A DNA stretch of 64,000 bases from Promicromonospora sp042731755 (lineage in GTDB: Bacteria > Actinomycetota > Actinomycetes > Actinomycetales > Cellulomonadaceae), in contig NZ_JBHWLR010000003.1 of the NCBI RefSeq assembly GCF_042731755.1, positions 124,001 to 188,000 of the forward strand. Direction: 5' to 3'. Positions 50,330 through 59,458 of the stretch are shown one piece after another (position 1 is the first letter of the stretch; every line of letters begins with the position of its first letter). A program made the translations under genes and the position numbers. The notes beneath the pieces were generated by a model. The model ran no database searches. It had not been told where the DNA came from and saw only the letters and a list, made by a program, of their open reading frames with translations.

Positions 50330-51772
50330 ATGTCCGAGACGTCCCGCGAGAACCTGCCCGTCGTGGTTGTCGGCGCCGGGCCGGTCGGCCTCGCCGCCGC
50401 GGCACACCTGCTGGAACGCGGCCTGGAGCCGCTCGTGCTGGAGGCCGGCAGCGGCCCCGGCGCCGCCGTCGCCTCGTGGGGCCACGTGCGCCTCTTCTCC
50501 CCGTGGCGGTACGACGTCGACGCCGCCGCCCGCCGTCTGCTGACGGGGGCGGGCTGGTCGGAGCCCGACCCGGACGCCCTGCCCACCGGCCGTGACCTGG
50601 TGGAGAAATACCTGACGCCGCTGGCCGGCGCCCTCGGCGACCGCGTCCGCTACGGCGTCCGCGTCTCCGACGTGGCCCGGGACGGGGCCGACCGGTCCCG
50701 GTCGCTCGGTCGCGAGCGCCGGCCGTACCTGGTGCGCTACACCGTGGGCGAGGAGGTACGGGAGGTCCGGGCGCGAGCGGTGATCGACGCCTCGGGCACG
50801 TACGGCACGCCCAACCCGCTGGGCCTGTCGGGTCTCCCGGCGATCGGCGAGGAGTCGGCGGACGGCCACCTGACCGGAGCCCTGCCCGACGTGCTGGGCG
50901 CCGACCGGGACCGGTTCGCCGGGCGCACCGCGCTGGTCGTGGGCATGGGGCACTCGGCCGCGAACACGCTGCTCGGCCTGGTCGAGCTGGCGAAGGACGA
51001 GCCTGCCACCCGCATCGTGTGGGCCATCCGCGGTGGGTCGGCACGCCGCCTGTACGGCGGCGGGTCGGACGACGAGCTGCCCGCCCGCGGCCTGCTCGGC
51101 ACCCGGCTGCGCGACGCGGTCGAGGCCGGCCACCTCGAGCTCCTCACCCGGGTGGCGATCGAGCGGCTGGAGCCGGCGGCGTCGGGTGTCCGGGTGCTCG
51201 GGACGGCGCGCGCGGACGGCGTCGAGGGAGCCCTGGACCTGCGGGTGGACACGATCGTGAACGCGACCGGGTTCCGGCCCGACCTGGGCATGCTGCGCGA
51301 GGTGCGCCTCGACCTGGACCCCGTCGTCGAGGCGCCGCGGCGGATCGCGCCGCTGATCGACCCGAACCTCCACTCCTGCGGCACGGTGCCCGCGCACGGC
51401 GAGACGGAGCTGGCCCACCCCGACGACGGGTTCTACCTGGTCGGCATGAAGTCCTACGGCCGGGCGCCGACGTTCCTGCTGGCCACCGGGTACGAGCAGG
51501 TGCGGTCCGTGGTCGCGGCCCTGGCGGGGGACCGCGCCGCGGCCGACGCCGTCGAGCTGAACCTGCCGCAGACCGGCGTCTGCTCCTCGGACCTGGCGTT
51601 CGCCGCGGACGCGGACGGCGTGGTCTCCCCGGAGGCTCTCGCGCTGGTCGGCGGCTCGGGCGGCGGGTGCTGCGCGGCGCCGTCGGGCCCGCAGGCGGTG
51701 ACGCTCGGCCTGGGCGCGCCCGCCGAGCATGCCCGGCCCGAGCCTGTCCCGGCCGAGCCCGCCCAGGCCTGA
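50330..51772 (+). CDS. FAD-dependent flavoprotein of the arsenic locus (monooxygenase-like)
   Basis: A 480-residue two-dinucleotide-binding flavoprotein: GAGPVG at 15-20 for FAD and VVGMGHSAANTL near 205 for NAD(P)H, with TIVNATGFRPDL near 307 (ATG motif). Similar proteins occur in actinobacterial ars operons and are called ArsO-like or thioredoxin-reductase-like. The C-terminus has a vicinal Cys pair (GGCCAAP) able to bind As(III). The start follows AGAAGGAG. Its reaction is unproved. Confidence 0.82.
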   Translation: MSETSRENLPVVVVGAGPVGLAAAAHLLERGLEPLVLEAGSGPGAAVASWGHVRLFSPWRYDVDAAARRLLTGAGWSEPDPDALPTGRDLVEKYLTPLAGALGDRVRYGVRVSDVARDGADRSRSLGRERRPYLVRYTVGEEVREVRARAVIDASGTYGTPNPLGLSGLPAIGEESADGHLTGALPDVLGADRDRFAGRTALVVGMGHSAANTLLGLVELAKDEPATRIVWAIRGGSARRLYGGGSDDELPARGLLGTRLRDAVEAGHLELLTRVAIERLEPAASGVRVLGTARADGVEGALDLRVDTIVNATGFRPDLGMLREVRLDLDPVVEAPRRIAPLIDPNLHSCGTVPAHGETELAHPDDGFYLVGMKSYGRAPTFLLATGYEQVRSVVAALAGDRAAADAVELNLPQTGVCSSDLAFAADADGVVSPEALALVGGSGGGCCAAPSGPQAVTLGLGAPAEHARPEPVPAEPAQA

Positions 51773-51781
51773 CCTACGCCG

Positions 51782-52207
51782 TCACGCGACGGGATCGACG
51801 CCGAGCTGCCCTAGCAGCCCCCGCACACGGCGCTCGATCTCGTCGCGGATCGGCCGCACCGCCTCGATGCCCTGGCCGGCCGGGTCGTCGAGCTCCCAGT
51901 CCTGGTAGTCCTTGCCGGGGTACCAGGGGCAGGCGTCCCCGCAGCCCATGGTGATGACGACGTCGGAGGCCCGCACGGCCTCGTCCGTCAGCACCTTGGG
52001 CTGCTCGGCGCGGATGTCGATGCCCCGCTCCAGCATGGCCTCGACGGCGGTCGGGTTGATCAGCTGCGCGGGCATCGACCCGGCCGAGCGCACCTCGACG
52101 GCGTCCCCCGACAGCTCGCGCAGGAACCCCGCGGCCATCTGGGAGCGGCCCGCGTTGTGCACGCAGACGAACAGGGCGGACGGCTTGCTGGTCTCGGTGC
52201 TGCTCAT
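51782..52207 (-). CDS. arsC: Arsenate reductase, low-molecular-weight phosphatase fold
   Basis: A 141-residue LMW-PTP-type ArsC. The phosphate loop CVHNAGRS (CX5R, Cys15 to Arg21) binds arsenate; MGCGDACPWYPG carries the further Cys used in reduction, and DWELDDP is the catalytic acid loop. It reduces arsenate to arsenite, in Actinobacteria probably with mycothiol or thioredoxin. It lies on the minus strand, 25 bases downstream of the ArsR-ArsC fusion gene. Confidence 0.93.
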   Translation of the reverse strand: MSSTETSKPSALFVCVHNAGRSQMAAGFLRELSGDAVEVRSAGSMPAQLINPTAVEAMLERGIDIRAEQPKVLTDEAVRASDVVITMGCGDACPWYPGKDYQDWELDDPAGQGIEAVRPIRDEIERRVRGLLGQLGVDPVA

Positions 52208-52232
52208 GAGTCTCTCCGGCTCGTGCGGTGGG

Positions 52233-53264
52233 TCAGGCGGCCTGGGTGGCCAGGTCGGCGAGCAGGGCGCGCACGCGCTCGTCGAGCTCGTCGCGGATCG
52301 CGGCGACGCCGGCGGGGGAGGCGAGGGCGGGGTCGCCCACCATCCAGTCCTCGTACCGGGTGCCGGGCAGCACCGGGCAGACGTCGCCGCAGCCCATGGT
52401 CACCACGACGTCGGCCGCGCGGACCGCGTCGTCGGTCAGGGGCTTGGGGTAGAAGCGGGTCACGTCGTCCACCTCGTCGGCGGCCGTGGTGTCGCCGAGC
52501 TCCGCCAGGAGCCCGCGGACTCCGGCGTGCACGTCGGCCGCGGGGGCCGAGCCGGCGGAGCGGACCACCACCCGGTCGCCCGCGTAGTGGCGCAGCAGGG
52601 CGGCGGCGAGCTGGGACCGCCCGGCGTTGGCCACGCAGACGAACAGCACCTGCGGCGGCCGCCGCGCGCCGTCCGCGCCGGTCTCCCGCGCGTGCGCCCG
52701 CTCCGCGTCGATGATCCGCTGCCGCGCGAAGTGTTCGGTGAGCGTGACCAGGTGGGTGGCCTCGCCGCCCCGCCGGACCAGTGCCGTGTACGACTCGCGG
52801 ACCACCCGCACGCACTCGCCGCGCGGCGTCGCCGGGAACCGCTCGGCCAGCGACGCCGCCAGCCGGTCGAGGGCCGGCTCGACGTTCTCGAGCGCGGTCA
52901 GGTGCGCCCGGCCCGCCACGTCGACTGCCGCCGGGGCGAACCGGTCCAGCAGCGTGTTCACGGCGCCGCGGTAGGCCGGCTCGATGCGGTACCAGACCGA
53001 GGTGCCCCGCCGGTCCGACGTCAGGAGGCCGACGTCGCGCAGCACCTTGAGGTGGTGGGACACCGTGGGCTGCGACACGTCGGTCAGCGTGGCGAGCTCG
53101 CCCACGGTGAGCTCGCCGTCCGAGCTCGTCGCGACGGCCGACAGCATGCGCAGCCGCAGCGGCTCGGCCAGGGCCTTGAGCGTGGACGCCACGGCTGTCG
53201 CGGCGTCCACGCCCATCGCGTGCGACTCCAGCCCGCGCGCGCCTGACGTGGTCAGAGCAGTCAT
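52233..53264 (-). CDS. ArsR-ArsC fusion protein (regulator plus arsenate reductase)
   Basis: A 343-residue fusion. Residues about 20-95 are an ArsR-type winged helix (LATLTDVSQPTVSHHLKVLR). Residues 105-190 are a three-helix segment typical of the N-terminus of some actinobacterial arsenate reductases. Residues about 205-343 are an LMW-PTP ArsC with FVCVANAGRSQ and MGCGDVCPVLPG. The ArsR part lacks the CVCDL Cys pair, so sensing, if any, is different. ATG 53264; an inverted repeat lies upstream at 53283-53307. It is followed by the stand-alone arsC. Confidence 0.92.
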   Translation of the reverse strand: MTALTTSGARGLESHAMGVDAATAVASTLKALAEPLRLRMLSAVATSSDGELTVGELATLTDVSQPTVSHHLKVLRDVGLLTSDRRGTSVWYRIEPAYRGAVNTLLDRFAPAAVDVAGRAHLTALENVEPALDRLAASLAERFPATPRGECVRVVRESYTALVRRGGEATHLVTLTEHFARQRIIDAERAHARETGADGARRPPQVLFVCVANAGRSQLAAALLRHYAGDRVVVRSAGSAPAADVHAGVRGLLAELGDTTAADEVDDVTRFYPKPLTDDAVRAADVVVTMGCGDVCPVLPGTRYEDWMVGDPALASPAGVAAIRDELDERVRALLADLATQAA

Positions 53265-53282
53265 CGCCGTCCTCCGGTATAT

Positions 53283-53307
53283 CGACTGATGTCTATGTTG
53301 ACAGTCG
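53283..53307. promoter_or_regulatory. Inverted repeat before the ArsR-ArsC fusion gene
   Basis: CGACTG (53283-53288) is mirrored by CAGTCG (53302-53307), 19 bases upstream of the start, in an AT-richer stretch. It fits an autoregulatory ArsR-type operator. Confidence 0.45.
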
Positions 53308-53330
53308 TCGATGCAGGACGGCAAGTCCGG

Positions 53331-55043
53331 TCAGGCGCAGCCGGCCAGCTCCTCCTCGTCCGGGGTGAACCGGATCCAGTCGAAGGCCGCCGTGAGCTCG
53401 GGCGTGGCCGCCGGCCCCCGGTAGGCGAACGGCCCGACGTCGGTCGCGGCGAGCTGGCCGGCCGGGGTGGCGCGCCCGAGGTTGACGAACGTCGCGCCGT
53501 CCACGCTGTACGACGCGGTCAGCCACTCGCCGTGGTTCGTGATCCGCAGCCACACGGTGTCACCCGTCTCCGGCGGGGCCAGCGCGGAGTCCTCCGCCGT
53601 CCACGAGTTGTTCCGGTCCACCCCGTTGTTGCGCCAGACGAAGTCGAACCGCTTGCCGGCGTCGACGTGCGAGATGTCGATCCGCACCGAGTTGGCGTCG
53701 TCGCGCCGCACGATCAGGCCCGCCTGCTGGAAGTTGACCTGCGGGTCGAGCGTGACCTGCGTCGTCACCTCCCAGGGCGTCCCCGGCACCGGCTGCAGCA
53801 CCAGCGGGGCCGACGTCGAGTTGCCGGAGTACGTCGGGATGCGCCACGCGCCGTCGGCGACGACCGAGCGGTCCAGGCCGCCGCGGACCGCCGTCGACCA
53901 GAGCGAGCGGTCCACCGACGAGCCGTCGAGCTCGTCGGAGCCCGCGCCGGTGCACTGCGCGTACATCGGGTCCTCGGGGCGGGTGTTGAGCGGGTCCCGG
54001 ACGCCGTCGGGGTCGAGCACCGCGTGCCCGATGGTCGTGTGCGACCGCTCGCCGTACTCGTAGATCAGGTGCGTCGTGCCGCGGTCGGTGACGATCTGCG
54101 GGGACGACGCCCGCCCGGCCTCGGGCGGCGCCGGCCGGGGGATGAACAGCGGCTCGGGCTCGCCCACCTCGGTGAGGGTCCGGTCCACCTGGCGCGCGAA
54201 GATCGTGCCGACGGTGGAGCCGTAGACGATGTAGTCCTTGCCCTGCCAGCGCCACAGGTCGGCGGCCGACACGTTCGTGCCCTCCGCCGGTCCCGGCGTC
54301 ACGATCGGCTCGGGCTCGACCCGCCAGTCCTTGCCGTCCCGCGAGTACGCCAGGTTGATGTGCCGCACGTTCGTGTCGTAGTTGGTCATGAACAGCATCG
54401 CCCAGCGGTCGCTGGAGGACCGGTCGGGGTTGGGGAAGACCCGCGCGTACGACGTCTCGGTGGCGTGCCGGCCGGGCTGGGCGGCGTCGACCATCTCGGT
54501 GGTGACCGCCTCGTCGCCGTAGTCGAAGGTGACGCCGTCGGTCGAGGTCGCGTAGCGGGTCACCGTGTTGTCGCCGTGGAAGTACAGGTACATCTTGCGC
54601 TCGGCGGCGTTCCACACGGCATCGGGGGAGGAGACGTGCGGCACGTCGTAGATGCCCTCCCACCGGTTCGAGACCACCGGGCTGCCCTCGTACTGGGTCC
54701 ACGGCCCGTCGAGGGAGTCTGCGTACATCAGGTTGATGCCGCCCGGGTCGTCGTGCGGCGCGTAGTAGACGTACCACTCGCCCAGCGGGTCCCTCAGGTG
54801 CGCCCCGGCGTGGAACACCGACGGGAAGATGAACTCCTGGTTGGGGTTGTGGGGGAGCGTGTCGTCGAGCGGGTCGACGATCGGTCCGGTCGACGTGAAG
54901 ACCGGCAGCGCGGCCCCGGGCGCCCCGGGTGCGCCATGACCCGGCGGCGCGGCGGTCGCCGCCTGGGTCATGCCCGGTATCAGCGCGACCACGAGGGCGA
55001 GGGTGGCGCCGGCGAGGGCCCGGCGCGCGGTGGGAACAGCCAT
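53331..55043 (-). CDS. Secreted beta-propeller glycosidase-like protein with C-terminal lectin-like domain
   Basis: A 570-residue exported protein. Signal peptide about 1-32 (GMTQAATAAP cut region). Residues about 48-350 form a five-bladed propeller of the GH43/GH32/GH117 type with HNPNQEFIFPSVFHAG, WYVYYAPHDDPGG, DVPHVSSPDAVW and GTNVSAADLW. Residues about 370-565 are a concanavalin-like DUF1349/GH43_C2 domain (QAGLIVRRDDANSVRIDIS). Acid and base residues could not be assigned with certainty. It probably acts on plant or algal glycans outside the cell. It is divergent from the LacI gene. Confidence 0.82.
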   Translation of the reverse strand: MAVPTARRALAGATLALVVALIPGMTQAATAAPPGHGAPGAPGAALPVFTSTGPIVDPLDDTLPHNPNQEFIFPSVFHAGAHLRDPLGEWYVYYAPHDDPGGINLMYADSLDGPWTQYEGSPVVSNRWEGIYDVPHVSSPDAVWNAAERKMYLYFHGDNTVTRYATSTDGVTFDYGDEAVTTEMVDAAQPGRHATETSYARVFPNPDRSSSDRWAMLFMTNYDTNVRHINLAYSRDGKDWRVEPEPIVTPGPAEGTNVSAADLWRWQGKDYIVYGSTVGTIFARQVDRTLTEVGEPEPLFIPRPAPPEAGRASSPQIVTDRGTTHLIYEYGERSHTTIGHAVLDPDGVRDPLNTRPEDPMYAQCTGAGSDELDGSSVDRSLWSTAVRGGLDRSVVADGAWRIPTYSGNSTSAPLVLQPVPGTPWEVTTQVTLDPQVNFQQAGLIVRRDDANSVRIDISHVDAGKRFDFVWRNNGVDRNNSWTAEDSALAPPETGDTVWLRITNHGEWLTASYSVDGATFVNLGRATPAGQLAATDVGPFAYRGPAATPELTAAFDWIRFTPDEEELAGCA

Positions 55044-55328
55044 GATGCGTACTCCTTCGTCGCAGTGGCATGACGTCGTGTGTCACGACCGCGCCAGCCT
55101 TCGGGCGCACCGGACGGCCGGTCAAGGGAGGTAATCAAGTCCATCGACACGGCCGCTGATAATGCGCCACATCCGGCGGCGACGGCGGCCCGGGCGGCGT
55201 TTCCGGGCCGCGCGGGCCCCCCGGGGGCGGTTGCTAATAATGCGCATCATCAGATTGACCGCACGCTCGGCCGCCCGTGAGACTCCCGGGGTCAACGATG
55301 ACCCGACCGGGCGTTTCGAGGAGGAGCC
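55044..55328. other. Divergent promoter region of sugar locus 2
   Basis: It contains two related AT-rich sites (55157-55165 and 55236-55253) set in otherwise very GC-rich DNA with a strong GC hairpin between them (about 55190-55230). No gene is present. Promoters for both the secreted protein and the LacI gene must lie here. Confidence 0.55.
55157..55253. promoter_or_regulatory. Putative LacI operators (two TAATGCGC-containing sites)
   Basis: TAATAATGC (55236-55244) and GCATCATCA (55245-55253) form an imperfect palindrome centred on GC with seven of nine positions matching, the usual LacI operator form. TGATAATGC (55157-55165) repeats the left half. Both lie between the divergent genes and suit the LacI protein encoded at 55329. 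Confidence 0.55.
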
Positions 55329-56447
55329 GTGCCACGTCGTCGCATCACCCAGACGGACGTCGCCGCCATGGCGGGCGTCAGCCAGGCCACCGTCTCGTTC
55401 GTGCTCAACGGCAGCACGCCGGCGGGCGTACGGATCAGCGAGGAGACGCGCCAGCGCGTGCTGGACGCCATCCGCATCACGGGCTACACGGCCAACCCGG
55501 CCGCGCAGCGCCTCGCGGGCGGGCTCGCCCAGATCCTCGGCGTCTTCACGTACGAGGCCACGTTCCCGCGCGCCAGCCGCGACTTCTACGGGCCCTTCCT
55601 GACCGGCATCGAGCACGCCGCCGAGCGGCTCGGCGTCGACATCCTGCTGTTCACCAGCGCCCCGGTGGCGGACGGCCGCCGCCGGCTCACCCGGGACGGC
55701 TGGCAGCGGCTCGGCGTCGCCGACGGCTGCCTGCTGCTCGGCCAGCACGAGCACCGCGGCGAGCTGCAGCACCTGCTCGACACCAACTACCCCTTCGTCT
55801 TCATCGGCAAGCGCGGCAGCGACGGCGGCCGGCTGCCGTACGTGGGCGCCGACTACGTGGGCGGGACCGTGCGGCAGATCGACCGCCTGGTCGCCCACGG
55901 CCACCAGCGCATCGGCTACGTGGGGATGCGCGGCACCGACCAGCCCACGCTCGACCGCGTCGAGGGCTACCGCACCGCGATGAAGGCCCACGGGCTCACC
56001 ACGCGGTTCGTCGAGCTGGAGGACGTCGCCGCCACCGCGGCCGAGATCGTCGACCAGCGCTTCACCGCCGTGGTCGTGGCCCCGGAGAACCACCCCGAGG
56101 AGCTCGCCGACGAGCTCGAACGGCGCGGCCGGCGTGTGCCCGACGACGTCTCGGTGCTGCTGCTCGGGCAGCCGCACCACCCGCGGCGCGGCGGCCGGCA
56201 GTGGTCCGGCTTCTCCGTGCCCCGCGAGGAGATGGGCGCCCGCGCGCTCTACCTCCTCTCGCGCCTCGTGTCCGACGACGAGCCGCGGCGGGAGCGCGAC
56301 AGCCGGCGGCCCGCCGCCGTGACGGACGCCGAGCTGCACCAGGTCCTCGTGTGCCCGGACGTGGAGGGCGCCACCGTCGCGCCGCCGCCCCCGGGCACGC
56401 GCACCAGCCCCCGAACAGAGACTGACGACAGGACGGACCACGCGTGA
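55329..56447 (+). CDS. LacI family regulator of sugar locus 2
   Basis: A 372-residue LacI/GalR protein: HTH QTDVAAMAGVSQATVSFVLN at about 8-27, sensor domain about 65-335 (GVFTYEATFPRASRDFYGPF, AHGHQRIGYVGMRG). The C-terminal about 45 residues are an unusual Pro/Thr-rich tail. GTG start at 55329 after GAGGAG. Its stop overlaps the FAD oxidoreductase start (GTGA), so it is the first gene of the operon, and it faces the secreted-hydrolase gene. Confidence 0.92.
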   Translation: MPRRRITQTDVAAMAGVSQATVSFVLNGSTPAGVRISEETRQRVLDAIRITGYTANPAAQRLAGGLAQILGVFTYEATFPRASRDFYGPFLTGIEHAAERLGVDILLFTSAPVADGRRRLTRDGWQRLGVADGCLLLGQHEHRGELQHLLDTNYPFVFIGKRGSDGGRLPYVGADYVGGTVRQIDRLVAHGHQRIGYVGMRGTDQPTLDRVEGYRTAMKAHGLTTRFVELEDVAATAAEIVDQRFTAVVVAPENHPEELADELERRGRRVPDDVSVLLLGQPHHPRRGGRQWSGFSVPREEMGARALYLLSRLVSDDEPRRERDSRRPAAVTDAELHQVLVCPDVEGATVAPPPPGTRTSPRTETDDRTDHA

Positions 56448-58066
56448 CCCATCAAGACCTGCAGACCGACGTGCTCGTGGTGGGCGCGGGGCTCGGCGGC
56501 ATCGCCGCCGCGCTGGCCGCCGCCGACCGGGGCGCGAGCGTCGTCCTCACCGAGGAGCACCCGTGGATCGGGGGGCAGCTCACGTCGCAGGGCGTGCCGC
56601 CGGACGAGCACCCCTGGGTGGAGCGGTTCGGCGTGACGGCCCGCTACCGCGCGCTGCGCGACGGCATCCGCGACGTCTACCGGCGGCGCTACCCGCTCAC
56701 CGACGGCGCGAAGGACTGGGCGGAGCTCAACCCGGGCGCCGGGTGGGTGTCCAAGCTGTGCCACGAGCCGCGGGTCGCCGTGGGCGTGCTGGAGGAGATG
56801 CTCGCCCCCTACCGTTCGGCGGGTCGCATCCGGCTGCTTGAGCGCGTCCGCGCGACGTCGGCCACCACCGACGGCGACCGGGTCACCTCGGTGACGCTCC
56901 GCTCCGTCGTGGACGGCGCGGACGTGACGGTCGCCGCGGCGTACACGATCGACGCGACCGAGACCGGCGAGCTGTTGCCGCTCACGGGCACGGAGTACGT
57001 CACCGGGTTCGAGTCGCGGCACGAGACGGGGGAGCCCAGCGCCCCGGATGAGGCCCAGCCGGACAACGTCCAGGCCCTGAGCGTGTGCTTCGTCGTCGAG
57101 CACACGGACGGCGACCACACGATCGACAAGCCGGAGCGCTACGACTTCTGGCGCACCTACGCGCCCGCCGCCTGGGGCGGCGAGCAGCTCCTGTCATGGA
57201 CGGCGCCCAACCCGCGCACGCTCGCGCTGGAGAAGCGGTCGTTCACCCCCAACCCCGGCGACGACCCGCTCGCCGTGGACGCCGACCAGTCGAAGAACGC
57301 CGGCGACGGCAACCTCTGGCTGTTCCGCCGTATCGCCGCCCGCGACCTGCACGAGCCCGGTTTCTACGAGAGCGACCTGTGCCTGGTGAACTGGCCGAGC
57401 ATCGACTACTTCCTGGGCCACGTTCTCGACGTCTCTCGCGCGGAGGAGGAGGCGCGGATCGCCGACGCCCGGCAGCTCAGCCTCTCGATGCTGTACTGGA
57501 TGCAGACCGAGGCGCCGCGGGCCGACGGCGGCACGGGGTTCCCGGGCCTGCGACTGCGCCCCGACGTCATGGGCAACGCGGACGGCCTGGCCCAGGCGGC
57601 CTACCACCGCGAGTCCCGCCGCATCAAGGCGGTCACGACGGTCACCGAGAACGACGTCTCCTACGCCGTGCGCGGCGACCGGGGCGCCACCCGGTACGCG
57701 GACTCGGTGGGTGTGGGCATGTACCGGATCGACCTGCACCCCTCCACGGGCGGCGACACGTACATCGACGTGCCGTCCACCCCGTTCGAGATCCCGCTCG
57801 GGGCCCTGCTGCCGCGGCGCACGACCAACCTGCTCGCCGGCAACAAGAACATCGGCACCACCCACATCACGAACGGGTGCTACCGGCTGCACCCGGTCGA
57901 GTGGAACGTCGGCGAGGCGGCGGGGCACCTCGCCGCGCACTGCCTCGCCACCGGCCGCACCCCGCACTCCGTCCAGTCCGAGCCGGACCTGCTCGCCGAC
58001 TACCAGGCCGAGCTCGTCGCCTCCGGCGTCGAGCTCCGCTGGCCGGCCGAGGCCCACCCGTACTGA
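56444..58066 (+). CDS. FAD-dependent oxidoreductase (FAD_oxidored family)
   Basis: A 540-residue flavoprotein of the PF12831 type: GAGLGGIAAALAAADRG at about 15-31, EEHPWIGGQLTSQG following, and YTIDATETGELLPLTG near 165. Members with such context oxidise sugars or sugar-derived alcohols. No signal peptide. The stop lies in a 25-base tandem duplication (58053-58102). It links regulator and importer genes in one operon, so its substrate is likely the imported sugar. Confidence 0.85.
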   Translation: MTHQDLQTDVLVVGAGLGGIAAALAAADRGASVVLTEEHPWIGGQLTSQGVPPDEHPWVERFGVTARYRALRDGIRDVYRRRYPLTDGAKDWAELNPGAGWVSKLCHEPRVAVGVLEEMLAPYRSAGRIRLLERVRATSATTDGDRVTSVTLRSVVDGADVTVAAAYTIDATETGELLPLTGTEYVTGFESRHETGEPSAPDEAQPDNVQALSVCFVVEHTDGDHTIDKPERYDFWRTYAPAAWGGEQLLSWTAPNPRTLALEKRSFTPNPGDDPLAVDADQSKNAGDGNLWLFRRIAARDLHEPGFYESDLCLVNWPSIDYFLGHVLDVSRAEEEARIADARQLSLSMLYWMQTEAPRADGGTGFPGLRLRPDVMGNADGLAQAAYHRESRRIKAVTTVTENDVSYAVRGDRGATRYADSVGVGMYRIDLHPSTGGDTYIDVPSTPFEIPLGALLPRRTTNLLAGNKNIGTTHITNGCYRLHPVEWNVGEAAGHLAAHCLATGRTPHSVQSEPDLLADYQAELVASGVELRWPAEAHPY

Positions 58067-58102
58067 CGCCGTCGGCGTCCACCCGTACCGACGCCGACGG
58101 CG
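58053..58102 (+). repeat. 25-bp tandem duplication with palindromic cores
   Basis: Two head-to-tail units, 58053-58077 and 58078-58102, match at 23 of 25 positions. Each contains the palindromic core ACGCCG-N-CGGCGT, and the first includes the stop codon of the FAD oxidoreductase gene. The cores could form a small hairpin between that gene and the binding-protein gene. Confidence 0.75.
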
Positions 58103-58142
58103 TTCATCCCCACTGCCGCACCCCCTGTTCAAAGGAGAACTG

Positions 58143-59456
58143 ATGTCTGCACTGCACCCCCGGACCCGCAGGACGGCGGGAACCGCCGCCGTCCTCGGGA
58201 CGGCCCTGGCCCTGTCCGCCTGCGCGGGCGGGACCGACGCGCCCGTCGGCGAGCCCGAGACCCCGTCCGAGCCGGTCGACCTGCGGATGACCGTCTGGAC
58301 GGCGGACGAGACCCAGCTCGACCTCTTCCAGTCCATCGCGGACGCCTACGTGGCCGACAACCCGGAGCTGGTCGCGAGCGTGAAGTTCGAGACCATCCCG
58401 TTCGAGGACTACACGACGGCGCTGACCACGCAGCTCGCGGGCGGCAACGCCCCGGACCTGGCGTGGATCTTCGAGAGCAACGCCCCGGAGTTCGTGGCCA
58501 GCGGCGCGCTCGTTGACCTGGCCCAGGTGCTCGAGGGCACCGAGGGCTACGCGTACGACGACCTGGTGCCCAGCGCCCTGTCGCTGTGGCAGGACGGCGA
58601 GGGGCTGTACGCCTACCCGTTCTCCAACAGCCCGTTCGCGATGTTCGTCAACACCGACCAGATCGAGGCGGCGGGCCAGCCCAGCCCGGTCGACCTGGTC
58701 GCGGACGGCAGGTGGACCTTCGACGCCGCCCGGGACATCGCCGCGGCGACGGCCGCGGACTCCGGCAAGCAGGGCCTGGTGGTGCGGGACTTCGACTACC
58801 AGGCGTGGGAGAACCTGGCCACGGTCTGGGCCGGGTGGAAGGCGGCCCCGTGGAGCGCGGACGGGACCCAGTGCACGTTCACGGAGCCGGCGATGGTCGA
58901 CGCCATGACCTGGTTCCACGACGCCGTGTTCACCGACGGCGCCCTGCCGACGCCGGGCACCACCGCCGACTTCTTCGCCGGTGACGCCGCGATGACGATC
59001 ACCCAGATCAGCCGGGCGTCGTCGCTCGACGACTCGTTCCACTGGGACATCGTGCCCATGCCCGAGGGTCCGGCCGGCAAGCAGAACGTCGTGGGCCAGG
59101 CCGGGGTCGGGGTCTTCGCCGCGAGCGAGCACCCGGACGTCGCGGCCGACTTCCTCGCGTACTTCACCAACCCCGAGAACGCGGAGCAGCTCGCGGCCTA
59201 CTTCCCGCCGCCCCGCCAGTCCCTGCTCAACGGGGACAGCCTGGCCGCCGCCAACCCGAAGCTCACCGCCGACCAGCTCGATGCCGTGGTCGTCGACGGC
59301 GTCGAGGACGCGGTGACCAAGCCGGCGCACAAGAACTTCGCCAAGCTGTCGGAGACGGTGCGCGCCGAGCTCGACGCGCTCTGGGTCGAGGACGCCGACG
59401 TCGAGGCCGTCCTGGCCGACACCTGCTCGGCGATCACGCCGCTGCTGGAGGACTGA
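58143..59456 (+). CDS. Sugar ABC importer, substrate-binding lipoprotein
   Basis: A 437-residue type-1 solute-binding protein with lipobox LALSAC (Cys27 is lipidated). The mature part starts LRMTVWTADETQLDLFQSIA, as in family 1 sugar-binding proteins, and has APDLAWIFESNAPEFVASGALVD-like binding-cleft sequence. AAAGGAG precedes the ATG. It feeds the two permeases that follow. No ATPase gene is present in the operon. Confidence 0.92.
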   Translation: MSALHPRTRRTAGTAAVLGTALALSACAGGTDAPVGEPETPSEPVDLRMTVWTADETQLDLFQSIADAYVADNPELVASVKFETIPFEDYTTALTTQLAGGNAPDLAWIFESNAPEFVASGALVDLAQVLEGTEGYAYDDLVPSALSLWQDGEGLYAYPFSNSPFAMFVNTDQIEAAGQPSPVDLVADGRWTFDAARDIAAATAADSGKQGLVVRDFDYQAWENLATVWAGWKAAPWSADGTQCTFTEPAMVDAMTWFHDAVFTDGALPTPGTTADFFAGDAAMTITQISRASSLDDSFHWDIVPMPEGPAGKQNVVGQAGVGVFAASEHPDVAADFLAYFTNPENAEQLAAYFPPPRQSLLNGDSLAAANPKLTADQLDAVVVDGVEDAVTKPAHKNFAKLSETVRAELDALWVEDADVEAVLADTCSAITPLLED

Positions 59457-59458
59457 TC

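Noticed and set aside
53289..55073. 594-codon plus-strand frame opposite the beta-propeller gene
   Set aside because: Same reason: antisense shadow of a well-supported exported protein in high-GC DNA.
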